Positions 1 to 5,268 of a stretch of DNA of 5,268 nt are shown here, in pieces. Where the stretch lies: assembly GCA_020848855.1 (NCBI GenBank), contig JADLHH010000567.1:1-5268 (forward strand), read 5' to 3'. This stretch comes from Anaerolineae bacterium (GTDB lineage Bacteria > Chloroflexota > Anaerolineae > Aggregatilineales > Phototrophicaceae). The translations under genes were made by a program, and so were the position numbers. The notes under the pieces were generated by a model. The model made no database searches and was not told the DNA's origin. It was given only the letters and a program-made list of their open reading frames with translations. Within the stretch, counting starts at the first letter, position 1. Each line of letters starts with the position of its first letter.

Positions 1-496
1 TCCACGAGTCGATGTCGATGCGGAAGACCGACGTGCGCTTGAGTTCGTCGGGCGTCGGCGTGCGGTAGTCCGCGCCGGGCTTCAGATGCGGGAAGTATTT
101 GTCGCACAGAAGCTGCAAGCCGCGCCCGGCTTCCACCGGGTCTTTCACCAGCGACGCCCGCCCAAAGACCGCCACGCCGGCATATTCGACGCTGAAATCA
201 AAAGCACGCTCGGCGGGCAGCAGCCGCCCCATCTCGCTGACCGACAGGCAGACGCGCGCATCGCTTTCGACGTTGGCGCGCGTGCGCCCGACCCGCGCCG
301 TGTGCAGGTAGATCGCGTGTACGGCTTCGTCGTAGACGAACAGGTTGGTGTTGATGAACGGCTGCCCGTCGGCAGCGGTCGCGAGCGCCGCGAAGGGCGC
401 GCGCCGGAGCATGTCGATAATCCAGGCGTCATCATCAACCGAGCGATCCACCCGGCGAAGCTGGTTGGCGGGAAGGGTGTGGTAGTCTTTCGGCAT
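1..496 (-). CDS. Pyridoxamine 5'-phosphate oxidase family (NimA-like) flavin-binding protein, C-terminus cut by window edge
   Basis: Reading from ATG at 496 on the minus strand, 165 codons stay open to the window edge, so the C-terminus is missing. The start is supported by AAGGAT (505-510), 8 nt upstream. Visible features fit the FMN-binding split-barrel fold of the NimA/COG3467 type: an RRVDR stretch near residues 14-18, an LATAADGQPFINTN strand pair (38-51), the signature YLHTARVGRTRANV (63-76) with His65, then RVCLSV (81-86) and a VEYAGVAVFGRA strand (103-114). Members of this family are cytosolic, bind FMN or related flavins, and in some cases reduce nitroimidazoles; most have no known substrate. 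The gene is divergent from the GNAT/R3H operon and has a palindrome immediately upstream. The family call is firm, but the substrate is unknown and nitroimidazole resistance should not be assumed. Confidence 0.85.
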   Translation of the reverse strand, partial: MPKDYHTLPANQLRRVDRSVDDDAWIIDMLRRAPFAALATAADGQPFINTNLFVYDEAVHAIYLHTARVGRTRANVESDARVCLSVSEMGRLLPAERAFDFSVEYAGVAVFGRASLVKDPVEAGRGLQLLCDKYFPHLKPGADYRTPTPDELKRTSVFRIDIDSW

Positions 497-507
497 CGTC
501 ACAAATC

Positions 508-526
508 CTTGTGTGTTATACACAAG
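508..526. promoter_or_regulatory. 19-bp near-perfect palindrome, candidate operator
   Basis: CTTGTGTGTTATACACAAG reads almost identically on both strands: eight of nine arm positions pair around the central T at 517, and the only mismatch is G515/T519. It lies 11 nt upstream of the minus-strand flavoprotein start. It overlaps that gene's Shine-Dalgarno sequence and its best -10 candidate, which is where a repressor would bind. The arms are of the size bound by dimeric helix-turn-helix regulators; which family is unknown. It also contains TTATACACA (516-524), which fits the DnaA-box consensus. Confidence 0.55.
515..520 (-). promoter_or_regulatory. Weak -10 candidate for the flavoprotein gene
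   Basis: On the minus strand TATAAC lies about 19 nt upstream of the ATG at 496, inside the palindrome. The corresponding -35 region (about 538-543, GCGATA) is a poor match, so this would be an activator-dependent or atypical promoter if real. Transcription from it would give a very short leader holding just the ribosome binding site. No better minus-strand promoter was seen in 527-600. Confidence 0.3.
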
Positions 527-586
527 AGAGTACAGGATATCGCCGGGGTCGAGGTAGGCTCAGATGAGTCCGCCCAAAGATGAATC

Positions 587-599
587 GTGTATTAAACAC
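587..599. promoter_or_regulatory. Second operator-like site, GTGTATTAAACAC
   Basis: This 13-mer matches the core of the 508-526 palindrome (GTGTGTTATACAC, 511-523) at 11 of 13 positions and is itself a GTGT/ACAC inverted repeat. The two centres are 76 bp apart. It ends 12 nt before the -35 box of the rightward promoter, a position suited to an activator or to a repressor acting through a DNA loop. Regulatory function is inferred from the similarity and position only. Confidence 0.4.
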
Positions 600-611
600 C
601 GGTAAAAAGCA

Positions 612-640
612 TTGCCATTTGCACGAATAAACGGTAAAAT
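612..640 (+). promoter_or_regulatory. Sigma70-type promoter of the GNAT/R3H operon
   Basis: TTGCCA (612-617) is separated by exactly 17 nt from TAAAAT (635-640). These are four of six and five of six matches to the bacterial housekeeping consensus, with ideal spacing, in a locally AT-rich stretch of an otherwise GC-rich window. The predicted transcription start near 647 gives a leader of roughly 87 nt before the ATG at 734. An eight-base direct repeat, CGGTAAAA, occurs at 600-607 and 632-639; the second copy overlaps the -10 box. Confidence 0.65.
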
Positions 641-719
641 AAAATTCGATGATACGAACAATTGAGCGCACCTCTCGACAGTCTTTTTCCTTCCCGGTGT
701 GTTGGTGTGGGTGGATCGT

Positions 720-726
720 GGGAGAG
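720..726 (+). promoter_or_regulatory. Ribosome binding site that fixes the GNAT-like gene start
   Basis: GGGAGAG lies 7 nt before ATG 734. The same frame is open back to a TTG at 662, but that codon has no purine-rich sequence upstream and the intervening residues look like translated leader. This site therefore favours the ATG. Confidence 0.65.
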
Positions 727-733
727 CCGGTCA

Positions 734-1726
734 ATGGCTAACGACGACATCCACGCTGCGAAACTGGTCGATCTTCCCCTGATTAGACGTCTTGCCGAAA
801 AAGGAACCGTCCTCGACAGCGAGATGCGCTGCACCCGCGAGATTGCCGATTCGCAGAATGTGCTGCTGTCCAGCATCCTGCCGCAGCGCGGTCTGCATAC
901 GTTGATCGGGCGGGCGGGGCGTCAGCGGATCGCCGGGCAGTTTCGTATCCGGTCGGACGAGCGAGTCGCCCAGATCACGTACATCGCGCCCGAACTGGAA
1001 GCGCAGCGGCGGGATACCGCCTGGCTGAACCTGATCGACGCGATGGCGACGGAAGCGGGCAGGCGCGGCGTCCACATGCTGACGGCGGAAGTCGACGAAG
1101 ACAGCCCACTGTTCGTGACGATGCGGACGGCAGGATTTGCCGTGTACGCGCGTCAGGAACTGTGGCGACGCGACCCCGCCCCGCTGGCGGAAACCCCACC
1201 GATCCACGTGACCGAGGGGAAGGACGACGACACCAGCGCGATCCAGTCGCTCTATTGCAATATCGTCCCGCGGCTTGTCCAGCCGGTCGCCGCCCCGCCG
1301 GAAGAAAGCGAAGGCTTCGTCTACCGGGACGCGGGACGGCTTCAGGGCTACGTCGCGGTATCGTCGGGCAAAAGCGGCGTGTACATGATGCCGCTGCTGC
1401 ATCCGGATATTCTGTATCGAGACGCAGTGACCATCCTTGCCGGGGTGCTGGCGCGTATCGGACGTGCCGAGCGGCAGCCGGTGTACGTGTGTGTGCGGCG
1501 GTATCAGGACTGGCTGGAAGATGCCCTGACGGAACTGGGCTTCGCGTCATGCCAGCCACAGGCGCTGATGGTGCGCCATATCGCTGCTGGCGTGCGCCAG
1601 GCGCAGTTCGCACCGCTGGAACACTCATTTGAAGTTATCCCCAGCGTCGTGCGTCCGCCGACGAGCAGCAGCACGAAATTCGTTCGCTCAGGAGATAAAA
1701 TTCCGAACCTATGGAACGGCGCATAA
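734..1726 (+). CDS. GNAT-like acetyltransferase-fold protein with two related halves, function unknown
   Basis: The protein has 330 residues from ATG 734 and no signal peptide or membrane segment, so it is probably cytosolic. The first half ends in a pattern typical of GNAT proteins: a helix (A96 to R111), a strand (HMLTAEV, 114-120), a D/E-rich turn (121-123), then LFVTMRTAGF (126-135) and a closing strand. The second half repeats this layout less clearly: GFVYRD (194-199), a GYVAV strand (205-209), a long helix near 229-247, the strand PVYVCV (249-254) and a helix ending in LGF (268-270). This suggests a tandem GNAT arrangement. The acetyl-CoA-binding Q/R-x-x-G-x-G/A loop is not recognisable in either half, so catalytic activity is doubtful. 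The stop codon lies inside the next gene, implying co-expression with the R3H ATPase. The GNAT fold is moderately supported; no substrate can be named. Confidence 0.6.
   Translation: MANDDIHAAKLVDLPLIRRLAEKGTVLDSEMRCTREIADSQNVLLSSILPQRGLHTLIGRAGRQRIAGQFRIRSDERVAQITYIAPELEAQRRDTAWLNLIDAMATEAGRRGVHMLTAEVDEDSPLFVTMRTAGFAVYARQELWRRDPAPLAETPPIHVTEGKDDDTSAIQSLYCNIVPRLVQPVAAPPEESEGFVYRDAGRLQGYVAVSSGKSGVYMMPLLHPDILYRDAVTILAGVLARIGRAERQPVYVCVRRYQDWLEDALTELGFASCQPQALMVRHIAAGVRQAQFAPLEHSFEVIPSVVRPPTSSSTKFVRSGDKIPNLWNGA
1690..1696 (+). promoter_or_regulatory. Distant ribosome binding site of the R3H ATPase gene
   Basis: AGGAGAT is a strong Shine-Dalgarno match but sits 14 nt before ATG 1711, farther than usual. 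An in-frame TAA at 1696-1698 rules out an upstream start, so ATG 1711 stands. Translating ribosomes from the preceding gene, which ends at 1726, may assist initiation by coupling. Confidence 0.55.
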
Positions 1727-3333
1727 CAGACGACATACACGAGTTAAAACGGGTCTTGCCGTCTCACCTGACGGCGAAGCTCGATACCATCGGTAATATC
1801 GACAGTCTTCTCGAAGTAGTTCTCGACTTAGGACGCATCCCAACCGCACGGTACATCAGCGGCGAAGTTGGACTTTCCGACCACGAGGTCACGCGCGCCG
1901 AACTGGACGCGATTGTGGACAGCATCGGCTCGTTCGACGCCGACAACCGCGCCGGGATTGAGCGCACGCTGCACCGCATCAGCGCCATCCGCAACCGGCG
2001 CGGCGAGGTGGTGGGCTTGACCTGCCGCGTGGGGCGCGCGGTGTACGGGACCATCGACATCGTGCAGGACTTGATCGAGAGCGGGCAAAGCATCCTGCTG
2101 CTCGGTCCGCCCGGCGTGGGCAAGACGACCATGCTGCGAGAAGCCGCCCGCGTGCTGGCAGAGAACAAGCGCGTGATCATCGTCGATACCTCGAACGAGA
2201 TCGGCGGCGACGGCGACGTGCCGCACCCGGCGGTCGGCAAGGCGCGCCGGATGCAGGTTTCGAAGCCGGAACGCCAGCACGAGGTGATGATCGAGGCGGT
2301 CGAGAACCACAACCCCGAAGTGATCGTCATCGACGAGATCGGGCGCGAGCTGGAAGCGATGGCGGCGCGGACGATTGCCGAGCGCGGCGTGCAGTTAATC
2401 GGCACGGCGCACGGTAACGCGCTGGATAACCTGCTGCTCAACCCGACGCTCTCCGACCTGATCGGCGGCATCCAGTCGGTGACGCTTTCCGACGAGGAAG
2501 CCCGCCGCCGGGGCACGCAGAAAACGGTGCTGGAGCGCCGCGCGCCGCCGACCTTCGACGTGCTGATCGAGATTCAGACCCGCGACCGGCTGATCGTCCA
2601 CGAGGACGTGGCAGCAGCGGTCGATGCGGTGCTGCGCGACAAGCCGCTGCCGGTCGAGATTCGCGCGCGCAACGAGGCGGGCGAAGTGATCATCGAGAAC
2701 GCCCAGCCGGAAATCCGCTCGATTGCCGAGCGCAACCTGCGCGACCGCAGCGGCAGCGGCAGCACCAGCAACGGGCGCAGCAGCCGCAACGGGCGCACGC
2801 GCGCCGAGACCGACGCCGCGCGCTTCGAAATCAGCGTCGAAAACGGCGGCAGCAAGCTCAAGCCGGTGAGCGTATACGCTTACGGTGTGGCGCGCAACCG
2901 GCTGTACCAGGCGGCGCGGCGGCTGCACGTCCCGCTGACGCTGACCGACGACGCCGGGCAGTCCGACATGATCGTGACGCTCAAGAACTACTACCGCCGC
3001 CGCCCCAAGCTGATCGTGGACGCCGAGCGGCGCGGCACGCCGATCTTCGTGCTGCGCGCCAATACCATCACCCAGATGGAGAATTTCCTGATGGACGTCT
3101 TCCAGAAGGAGGATACCCGAAGCGAGTCGGGCGACCCTTTTGGGGAGGCGATGAGGGAGGTTGAGAAGGCGATCACGCTGGTGCGCAGCGGGCAGGAGTA
3201 CGTCGACCTCGCGCCGCGCCCGTCGAGCATCCGCCGCCGCCAGCACGAACTGGCGCACCGCGCCCGGCTGGACTCGGAGAGCTTCGGCGACGAGCCGCAG
3301 CGCCGGGTGAGGATTTACCGACGGCTGGCGTAG
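1711..3333 (+). CDS. R3H domain-containing SpoIIIAA/Ycf45-like AAA ATPase
   Basis: The protein has 540 residues. After an N-terminal region of about 120 residues comes a SpoIIIAA-like P-loop ATPase core with Walker A GPPGVGKT (132-139), a DTSNEIGGDGD segment following a hydrophobic strand, Walker B VIVIDE (204-209) and a GTAHGN motif (231-236). A Ser/Gly/Arg/Asn linker (347-364) leads to a second conserved block (about 384-460). The C-terminus carries an R3H domain with R508-x3-H512 in PRPSSIRRRQHELAHR, ending in EPQRRVRIYRRLA. This order matches the Ycf45/SpoIIIAA-related R3H ATPases of cyanobacteria, plastids and several other phyla; SpoIIIAA itself lacks the R3H part. R3H domains bind single-stranded nucleic acid, so ATP-dependent action on RNA or ssDNA is likely, but the cellular role is not established. 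All nucleotide-binding motifs look intact. The gene overlaps the GNAT-like gene by 16 nt and is followed by a terminator. Confidence 0.92.
   Translation: MERRITDDIHELKRVLPSHLTAKLDTIGNIDSLLEVVLDLGRIPTARYISGEVGLSDHEVTRAELDAIVDSIGSFDADNRAGIERTLHRISAIRNRRGEVVGLTCRVGRAVYGTIDIVQDLIESGQSILLLGPPGVGKTTMLREAARVLAENKRVIIVDTSNEIGGDGDVPHPAVGKARRMQVSKPERQHEVMIEAVENHNPEVIVIDEIGRELEAMAARTIAERGVQLIGTAHGNALDNLLLNPTLSDLIGGIQSVTLSDEEARRRGTQKTVLERRAPPTFDVLIEIQTRDRLIVHEDVAAAVDAVLRDKPLPVEIRARNEAGEVIIENAQPEIRSIAERNLRDRSGSGSTSNGRSSRNGRTRAETDAARFEISVENGGSKLKPVSVYAYGVARNRLYQAARRLHVPLTLTDDAGQSDMIVTLKNYYRRRPKLIVDAERRGTPIFVLRANTITQMENFLMDVFQKEDTRSESGDPFGEAMREVEKAITLVRSGQEYVDLAPRPSSIRRRQHELAHRARLDSESFGDEPQRRVRIYRRLA
2749..2802 (+). 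repeat. Low-complexity Ser/Gly/Arg/Asn linker with an in-frame direct repeat
   Basis: Residues 347-364 of the R3H ATPase are almost entirely Ser, Gly, Arg, Asn and Thr. The ten-base repeat AACGGGCGCA occurs at 2770-2779 and 2788-2797, 18 nt apart, giving two NGR triplets in frame. AGC/GGC codons alternate just before it. This looks like a slippage-prone, flexible, basic interdomain tether between the ATPase core and the C-terminal half. Confidence 0.6.
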
Positions 3334-3373
3334 CGCCTCGCTCACTCATCGCGCAAGTGAAAAGGAAACAGCC

Positions 3374-3404
3374 GGGGCAGAGGTATAACTTTGCCCCGAT
3401 TTTT
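3374..3404 (+). terminator. Intrinsic terminator of the GNAT/R3H operon
   Basis: GGGGCAGAG (3374-3382) pairs with CTTTGCCCC (3389-3397) to form a nine-base-pair stem including one G-U pair, with a six-nt loop GTATAA. After CGA comes TTTTT (3400-3404), then more A/T. The strong G-C base and U-tract are classic rho-independent features. It starts 41 nt after the R3H ATPase stop codon and ends only 20 nt before the next gene. Confidence 0.8.
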
Positions 3405-3424
3405 ATTAGAACCAAAGATTCGGA

Positions 3425-4489
3425 ATGATAATAGGAAAAGCCGCGTCAGGCAAACCGCGCGTTGTCCTCATTCTGCCGTGCTGCATCGGCGACGTAGTGC
3501 TGGCGACGCCGGCGCTCAAGGCGCTGCGCCGCGCTTACCCGAACGCGCACATCGCGTGGGCGGTCGGCAGTTGGTCGAAGCCCGCCATCGAGCATCACGA
3601 CCTGCTCGACAGCGTGATCGACACCGGGGCGGACGCGCTGCCCGTGCGCTCGCCGGGCGGGGTGCTGCGCTTCGTCCGCCAGCTTCGCGCCGGAAAATTC
3701 GATCTCGCCGTGTCGCTGGTGCGCTCGCCGCTGATGAGCGCCGCCGTGCTGCTGTCCGGCATCCCGCAGCGCGCCGGGATCGACAGCGCCGGGCGCGGCT
3801 TCGGTTACACGGTGCGGGCAAAGGTCGACCCGAACATGCCGCGCCACGAAGCCGAAATCTACCTCGACGTAATCCGCGCATTGGACATCGACACGGCGGG
3901 CTGCTACGCCAACGTCCCGGTTTTCGAAACTGATGCAGCAGCGGTACGGGAAAAACTGCGCGAGCGCGGCATCGACGGCGCGTATCTGGTGATCAATCCG
4001 GCAGGTGGGCGCAACCCCGGCATGGTCATGGACGCCAAGCGCTACCCGCCGGAGCAGCTTGCGGCGCTGGCGAACCGGCTCGCGGCGGCTTTGCGCGCGT
4101 CGGTCGTGCTGGTCGGCGGGTATGGCGACGCGGCGCTGGTGGAAGCCGTGCAGGGGTGGCTGGACGTGAAGGCGGCGGCGTTCATCGGCGAACTGCGCTT
4201 CGGCGAGATCGCGGCGCTGGCGCGGGCGGCGCGGCTGTACCTGGGCAACGACACCGGGCTGACGCATCTGGCGGCGGCGTCCGGCGCGAAGACGGTGATG
4301 ATTCTGGGTCCATCCGACCCGGCACGCTACGCGCCGTTTGCACCCGACGCGCTCGCGCTGTGGAAGCCGACGACGGTCGCGCGCGGCGGGGTGGCTGCCG
4401 GAGCGCCCGACGGCTGGGACTGGGCGCGCGACGGTATCGGCGTGGACGCCGCCGAGCAGCAGATTCGCGCGTGGCTGGACGAGAGTTAA
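3425..4489 (+). CDS. Glycosyltransferase family 9 (heptosyltransferase-like) protein
   Basis: The protein has 354 residues, the usual length for this GT-B family, which transfers sugars from nucleotide donors (ADP-heptose in WaaC/WaaF) to cell-surface glycolipids or glycans at the cytoplasmic face of the membrane. The N-terminal domain opens with LPCCIGDVVLATPALKALR, in which G22-D23 corresponds to the conserved Gly-Asp that carries the proposed catalytic base. The C-terminal domain shows VINPAGG (189-195), a conserved Lys205 before RYP, VVLVGGYGD, and the signature NDTGLTH (275-281) followed by LAAASGAKTVMILGPSDP. All key positions look intact. Donor and acceptor cannot be told from sequence, and a lineage without classical LPS would use it for another glycan. 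No clear promoter or good Shine-Dalgarno is visible; ATG 3425 is the first in-frame start that keeps the full N-terminal motif. The Uma2 gene follows 11 nt downstream. Confidence 0.9.
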   Translation: MIIGKAASGKPRVVLILPCCIGDVVLATPALKALRRAYPNAHIAWAVGSWSKPAIEHHDLLDSVIDTGADALPVRSPGGVLRFVRQLRAGKFDLAVSLVRSPLMSAAVLLSGIPQRAGIDSAGRGFGYTVRAKVDPNMPRHEAEIYLDVIRALDIDTAGCYANVPVFETDAAAVREKLRERGIDGAYLVINPAGGRNPGMVMDAKRYPPEQLAALANRLAAALRASVVLVGGYGDAALVEAVQGWLDVKAAAFIGELRFGEIAALARAARLYLGNDTGLTHLAAASGAKTVMILGPSDPARYAPFAPDALALWKPTTVARGGVAAGAPDGWDWARDGIGVDAAEQQIRAWLDES

Positions 4490-4500
4490 GAGGCGAAACA

Positions 4501-4935
4501 ATGTCGCTGTATCGCGCAGTGGTCATCTCAAATTTGCTTGGTGCATTGGGAAATTACTGTGACGGAAACTCGCTTGGTCGCGCGTTAGCGAAAGCCAGCT
4601 ATAACGTCGAGATGGACGATCAATTTGAACAGACACCCTCACTTTCATTCATAACGAAGGATAAGCCGCTCGTCAGCAAAGGCGCAGCACCGTTCATGCC
4701 CGATCTCGCCGTCGAGGTTCAGTCGCCCGATCAGAGCGACAAGTTCATGGCGGATAAAGCTGCGTATTATCTGGCGAACGGCGTGCGGATGGTGTGGCTG
4801 GTGTACCCCGAAAAGCGTCTGGTTGAAGTGCTCACGCCCGATGACCGCCACCTGCTCAACGACGCCAATACACTCGACGGCGGCAGCGTGCTGCCCGGCT
4901 TCAGCCTCGCGGTACGCGACATCTTCGCGGAATAG
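4501..4935 (+). CDS. Uma2-family (DUF820) restriction endonuclease-like protein, short N-terminus
   Basis: The protein has 144 residues from ATG 4501, with AAGAGG (4488-4493) 7 nt upstream, 11 nt after the glycosyltransferase stop codon. The Uma2 core is clear: PDLAVEVQSP (67-76) with D68 and E72, K86 in DKAAYYLANGV (85-95), VWLVYPE (98-104), and the C-terminal pattern LDGGSVLPGFSLAVRDIF. D68, E72 and K86 fit a PD-(D/E)xK-type nuclease site. Family members are usually about 180-200 residues. Here the first 40 or so, normally holding the YELxxG-type strand and a His near the first helix, are absent, and an upstream PD pair appears as P46-S47. Uma2 proteins are abundant in cyanobacteria and Chloroflexota and their biological role is unresolved. 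The first 180 nt are about 48% GC by hand count, against 70-78% in sampled lines of the glycosyltransferase, suggesting a different origin. It could be a functional short form or a 5'-truncated remnant. Confidence 0.82.
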   Translation: MSLYRAVVISNLLGALGNYCDGNSLGRALAKASYNVEMDDQFEQTPSLSFITKDKPLVSKGAAPFMPDLAVEVQSPDQSDKFMADKAAYYLANGVRMVWLVYPEKRLVEVLTPDDRHLLNDANTLDGGSVLPGFSLAVRDIFAE

Positions 4936-4939
4936 TCCT

Positions 4940-5268
4940 CTACCGAAACACGCCGCCAATCGCATCAATCACCCGCGCCAGCACGTCGCGTTTCACGTAG
5001 CCATGTTCGAGATACCAGGCATACGTGTCCTGCACGCTCCGGCGCATGTCGATCTGCGGCTCGGCGAGTTCACGCCGCGCCTTGCTGCTGTCGAAATAGA
5101 TATTCAGCGCGCCCAGCCGCGTCTGGTCGCCATCGACCGGCAGCCGCAGCCCGGCGGCGCGCAGCGCGTCGAACAGCCCCGCCAGCGGCGGCAGCGTCCA
5201 ACCCGGCACGGGGATGAAGGGACGCGCCGCGCCAACTACTTCGGCGATCAGCGCGAACCAGTTGCGGA
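4940..5268 (-). CDS. NAD-dependent sugar epimerase/dehydratase-like protein, C-terminal fragment (start outside window)
   Basis: On the minus strand the frame is open from the window edge to TAG at 4942-4940, giving the last 108 residues. The pattern matches the C-terminal substrate domain of extended short-chain dehydrogenases of the dihydroflavonol-4-reductase/HpnA type: FALIAEVVGAARPFIPVPGW, a helix with LAGLFDAL, then NIYFDSSKARREL (corresponding to the family's D-x-S-K-A-x-x-E-L-G) and a final SVQDTYAWYLEHGYV. The NAD(P)-binding Rossmann domain with its GxxGxxG motif and the YxxxK catalytic pair would lie beyond the window. Such enzymes act on nucleotide sugars or related carbonyl substrates in the cytosol; HpnA proteins are associated with hopanoid clusters. 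The exact substrate cannot be assigned. It converges on the Uma2 gene with 4 nt between stop codons. Confidence 0.78.
   Translation of the reverse strand, partial: RNWFALIAEVVGAARPFIPVPGWTLPPLAGLFDALRAAGLRLPVDGDQTRLGALNIYFDSSKARRELAEPQIDMRRSVQDTYAWYLEHGYVKRDVLARVIDAIGGVFR

Noticed and set aside
510..524. CRP/FNR-type binding site in TGTG...CACA
   Set aside because: The gap between TGTG and CACA is 7 nt rather than the 8 of the CRP consensus, and the flanking A/T positions do not fit.
86..583. Plus-strand open frame of 165 codons opposite the flavoprotein gene
   Set aside because: The minus-strand reading has clear NimA-like motifs and a ribosome binding site; the plus-strand product resembles nothing and would run through the intergenic palindrome.
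662..733. Upstream TTG start extending the GNAT-like gene by 24 residues
   Set aside because: No ribosome binding site precedes the TTG, while ATG 734 has GGGAGAG at 7 nt and begins the more protein-like sequence.
497..733. Replication origin or riboswitch in the divergent intergenic region
   Set aside because: Only one DnaA-box match and no cluster or long AT-rich unwinding tract; no recognisable riboswitch core in the roughly 87-nt leader.
2395..3345. Long minus-strand open frame (316 codons) opposite the R3H ATPase
   Set aside because: It is the antisense of a well-supported gene, has skewed composition and shows no recognisable domain. The similar frames at 3446-4501 and 731-1402 are rejected for the same reason.
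4156..4500. Long in-frame extension upstream of the Uma2 gene
   Set aside because: It runs through the glycosyltransferase in another frame, is Arg/Gly/Ala-rich as expected of an out-of-frame reading of GC-rich DNA, and does not resemble the missing Uma2 N-terminus.

Overview
This is a GC-rich bacterial window with six protein-coding genes, two of them cut by the window edges. The most diagnostic gene encodes a SpoIIIAA/Ycf45-like AAA-type ATPase with a C-terminal R3H domain. Together with the high GC content, a GT-B glycosyltransferase of family 9 and an Uma2-family nuclease-like gene, it suggests a non-model bacterium, most plausibly a Chloroflexota (Anaerolineae-like) lineage. That placement is inferred from gene content only. 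No rRNA, tRNA, CRISPR array, insertion sequence or phage gene was seen.

Layout. (1) Positions 1-496, minus strand: the N-terminal 165 residues of a pyridoxamine 5'-phosphate oxidase-like (NimA-type) flavin-binding protein. (2) Positions 497-733: a divergent intergenic region with a near-perfect 19-bp palindrome beside the minus-strand start, a related 13-bp site 76 bp away, and a good sigma70-type promoter (TTGCCA-17-TAAAAT) reading rightward. (3) Positions 734-3333, plus strand: a two-gene operon whose genes overlap by 16 nt, a tandem GNAT-like protein followed by the R3H-domain ATPase. A clear intrinsic terminator closes it at 3374-3404. (4) Positions 3425-4935, plus strand: a family 9 glycosyltransferase, then a short Uma2-family protein that lacks the usual N-terminal part and has lower GC, especially in its 5' half. 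(5) Positions 4940-5268, minus strand: the C-terminal end of an NAD-dependent sugar epimerase/dehydratase-like (HpnA/dihydroflavonol-reductase-like) protein, converging on the Uma2 gene with only 4 nt between stop codons.

How the parts may work together. The GNAT-like/R3H ATPase pair is tightly linked and almost certainly co-expressed. Its joint role is unknown; the R3H domain points to single-stranded nucleic acid binding driven or gated by ATP. The glycosyltransferase and epimerase could both serve surface glycan or glycolipid synthesis, but they lie on opposite strands and need not be co-regulated. The palindromes in the divergent region may let one regulator control both the flavoprotein gene and the GNAT/R3H operon. 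I found no convincing complete new system. The best leads are the divergent operator pair, the degenerate double-GNAT partner of the R3H ATPase, and the shortened Uma2 gene.
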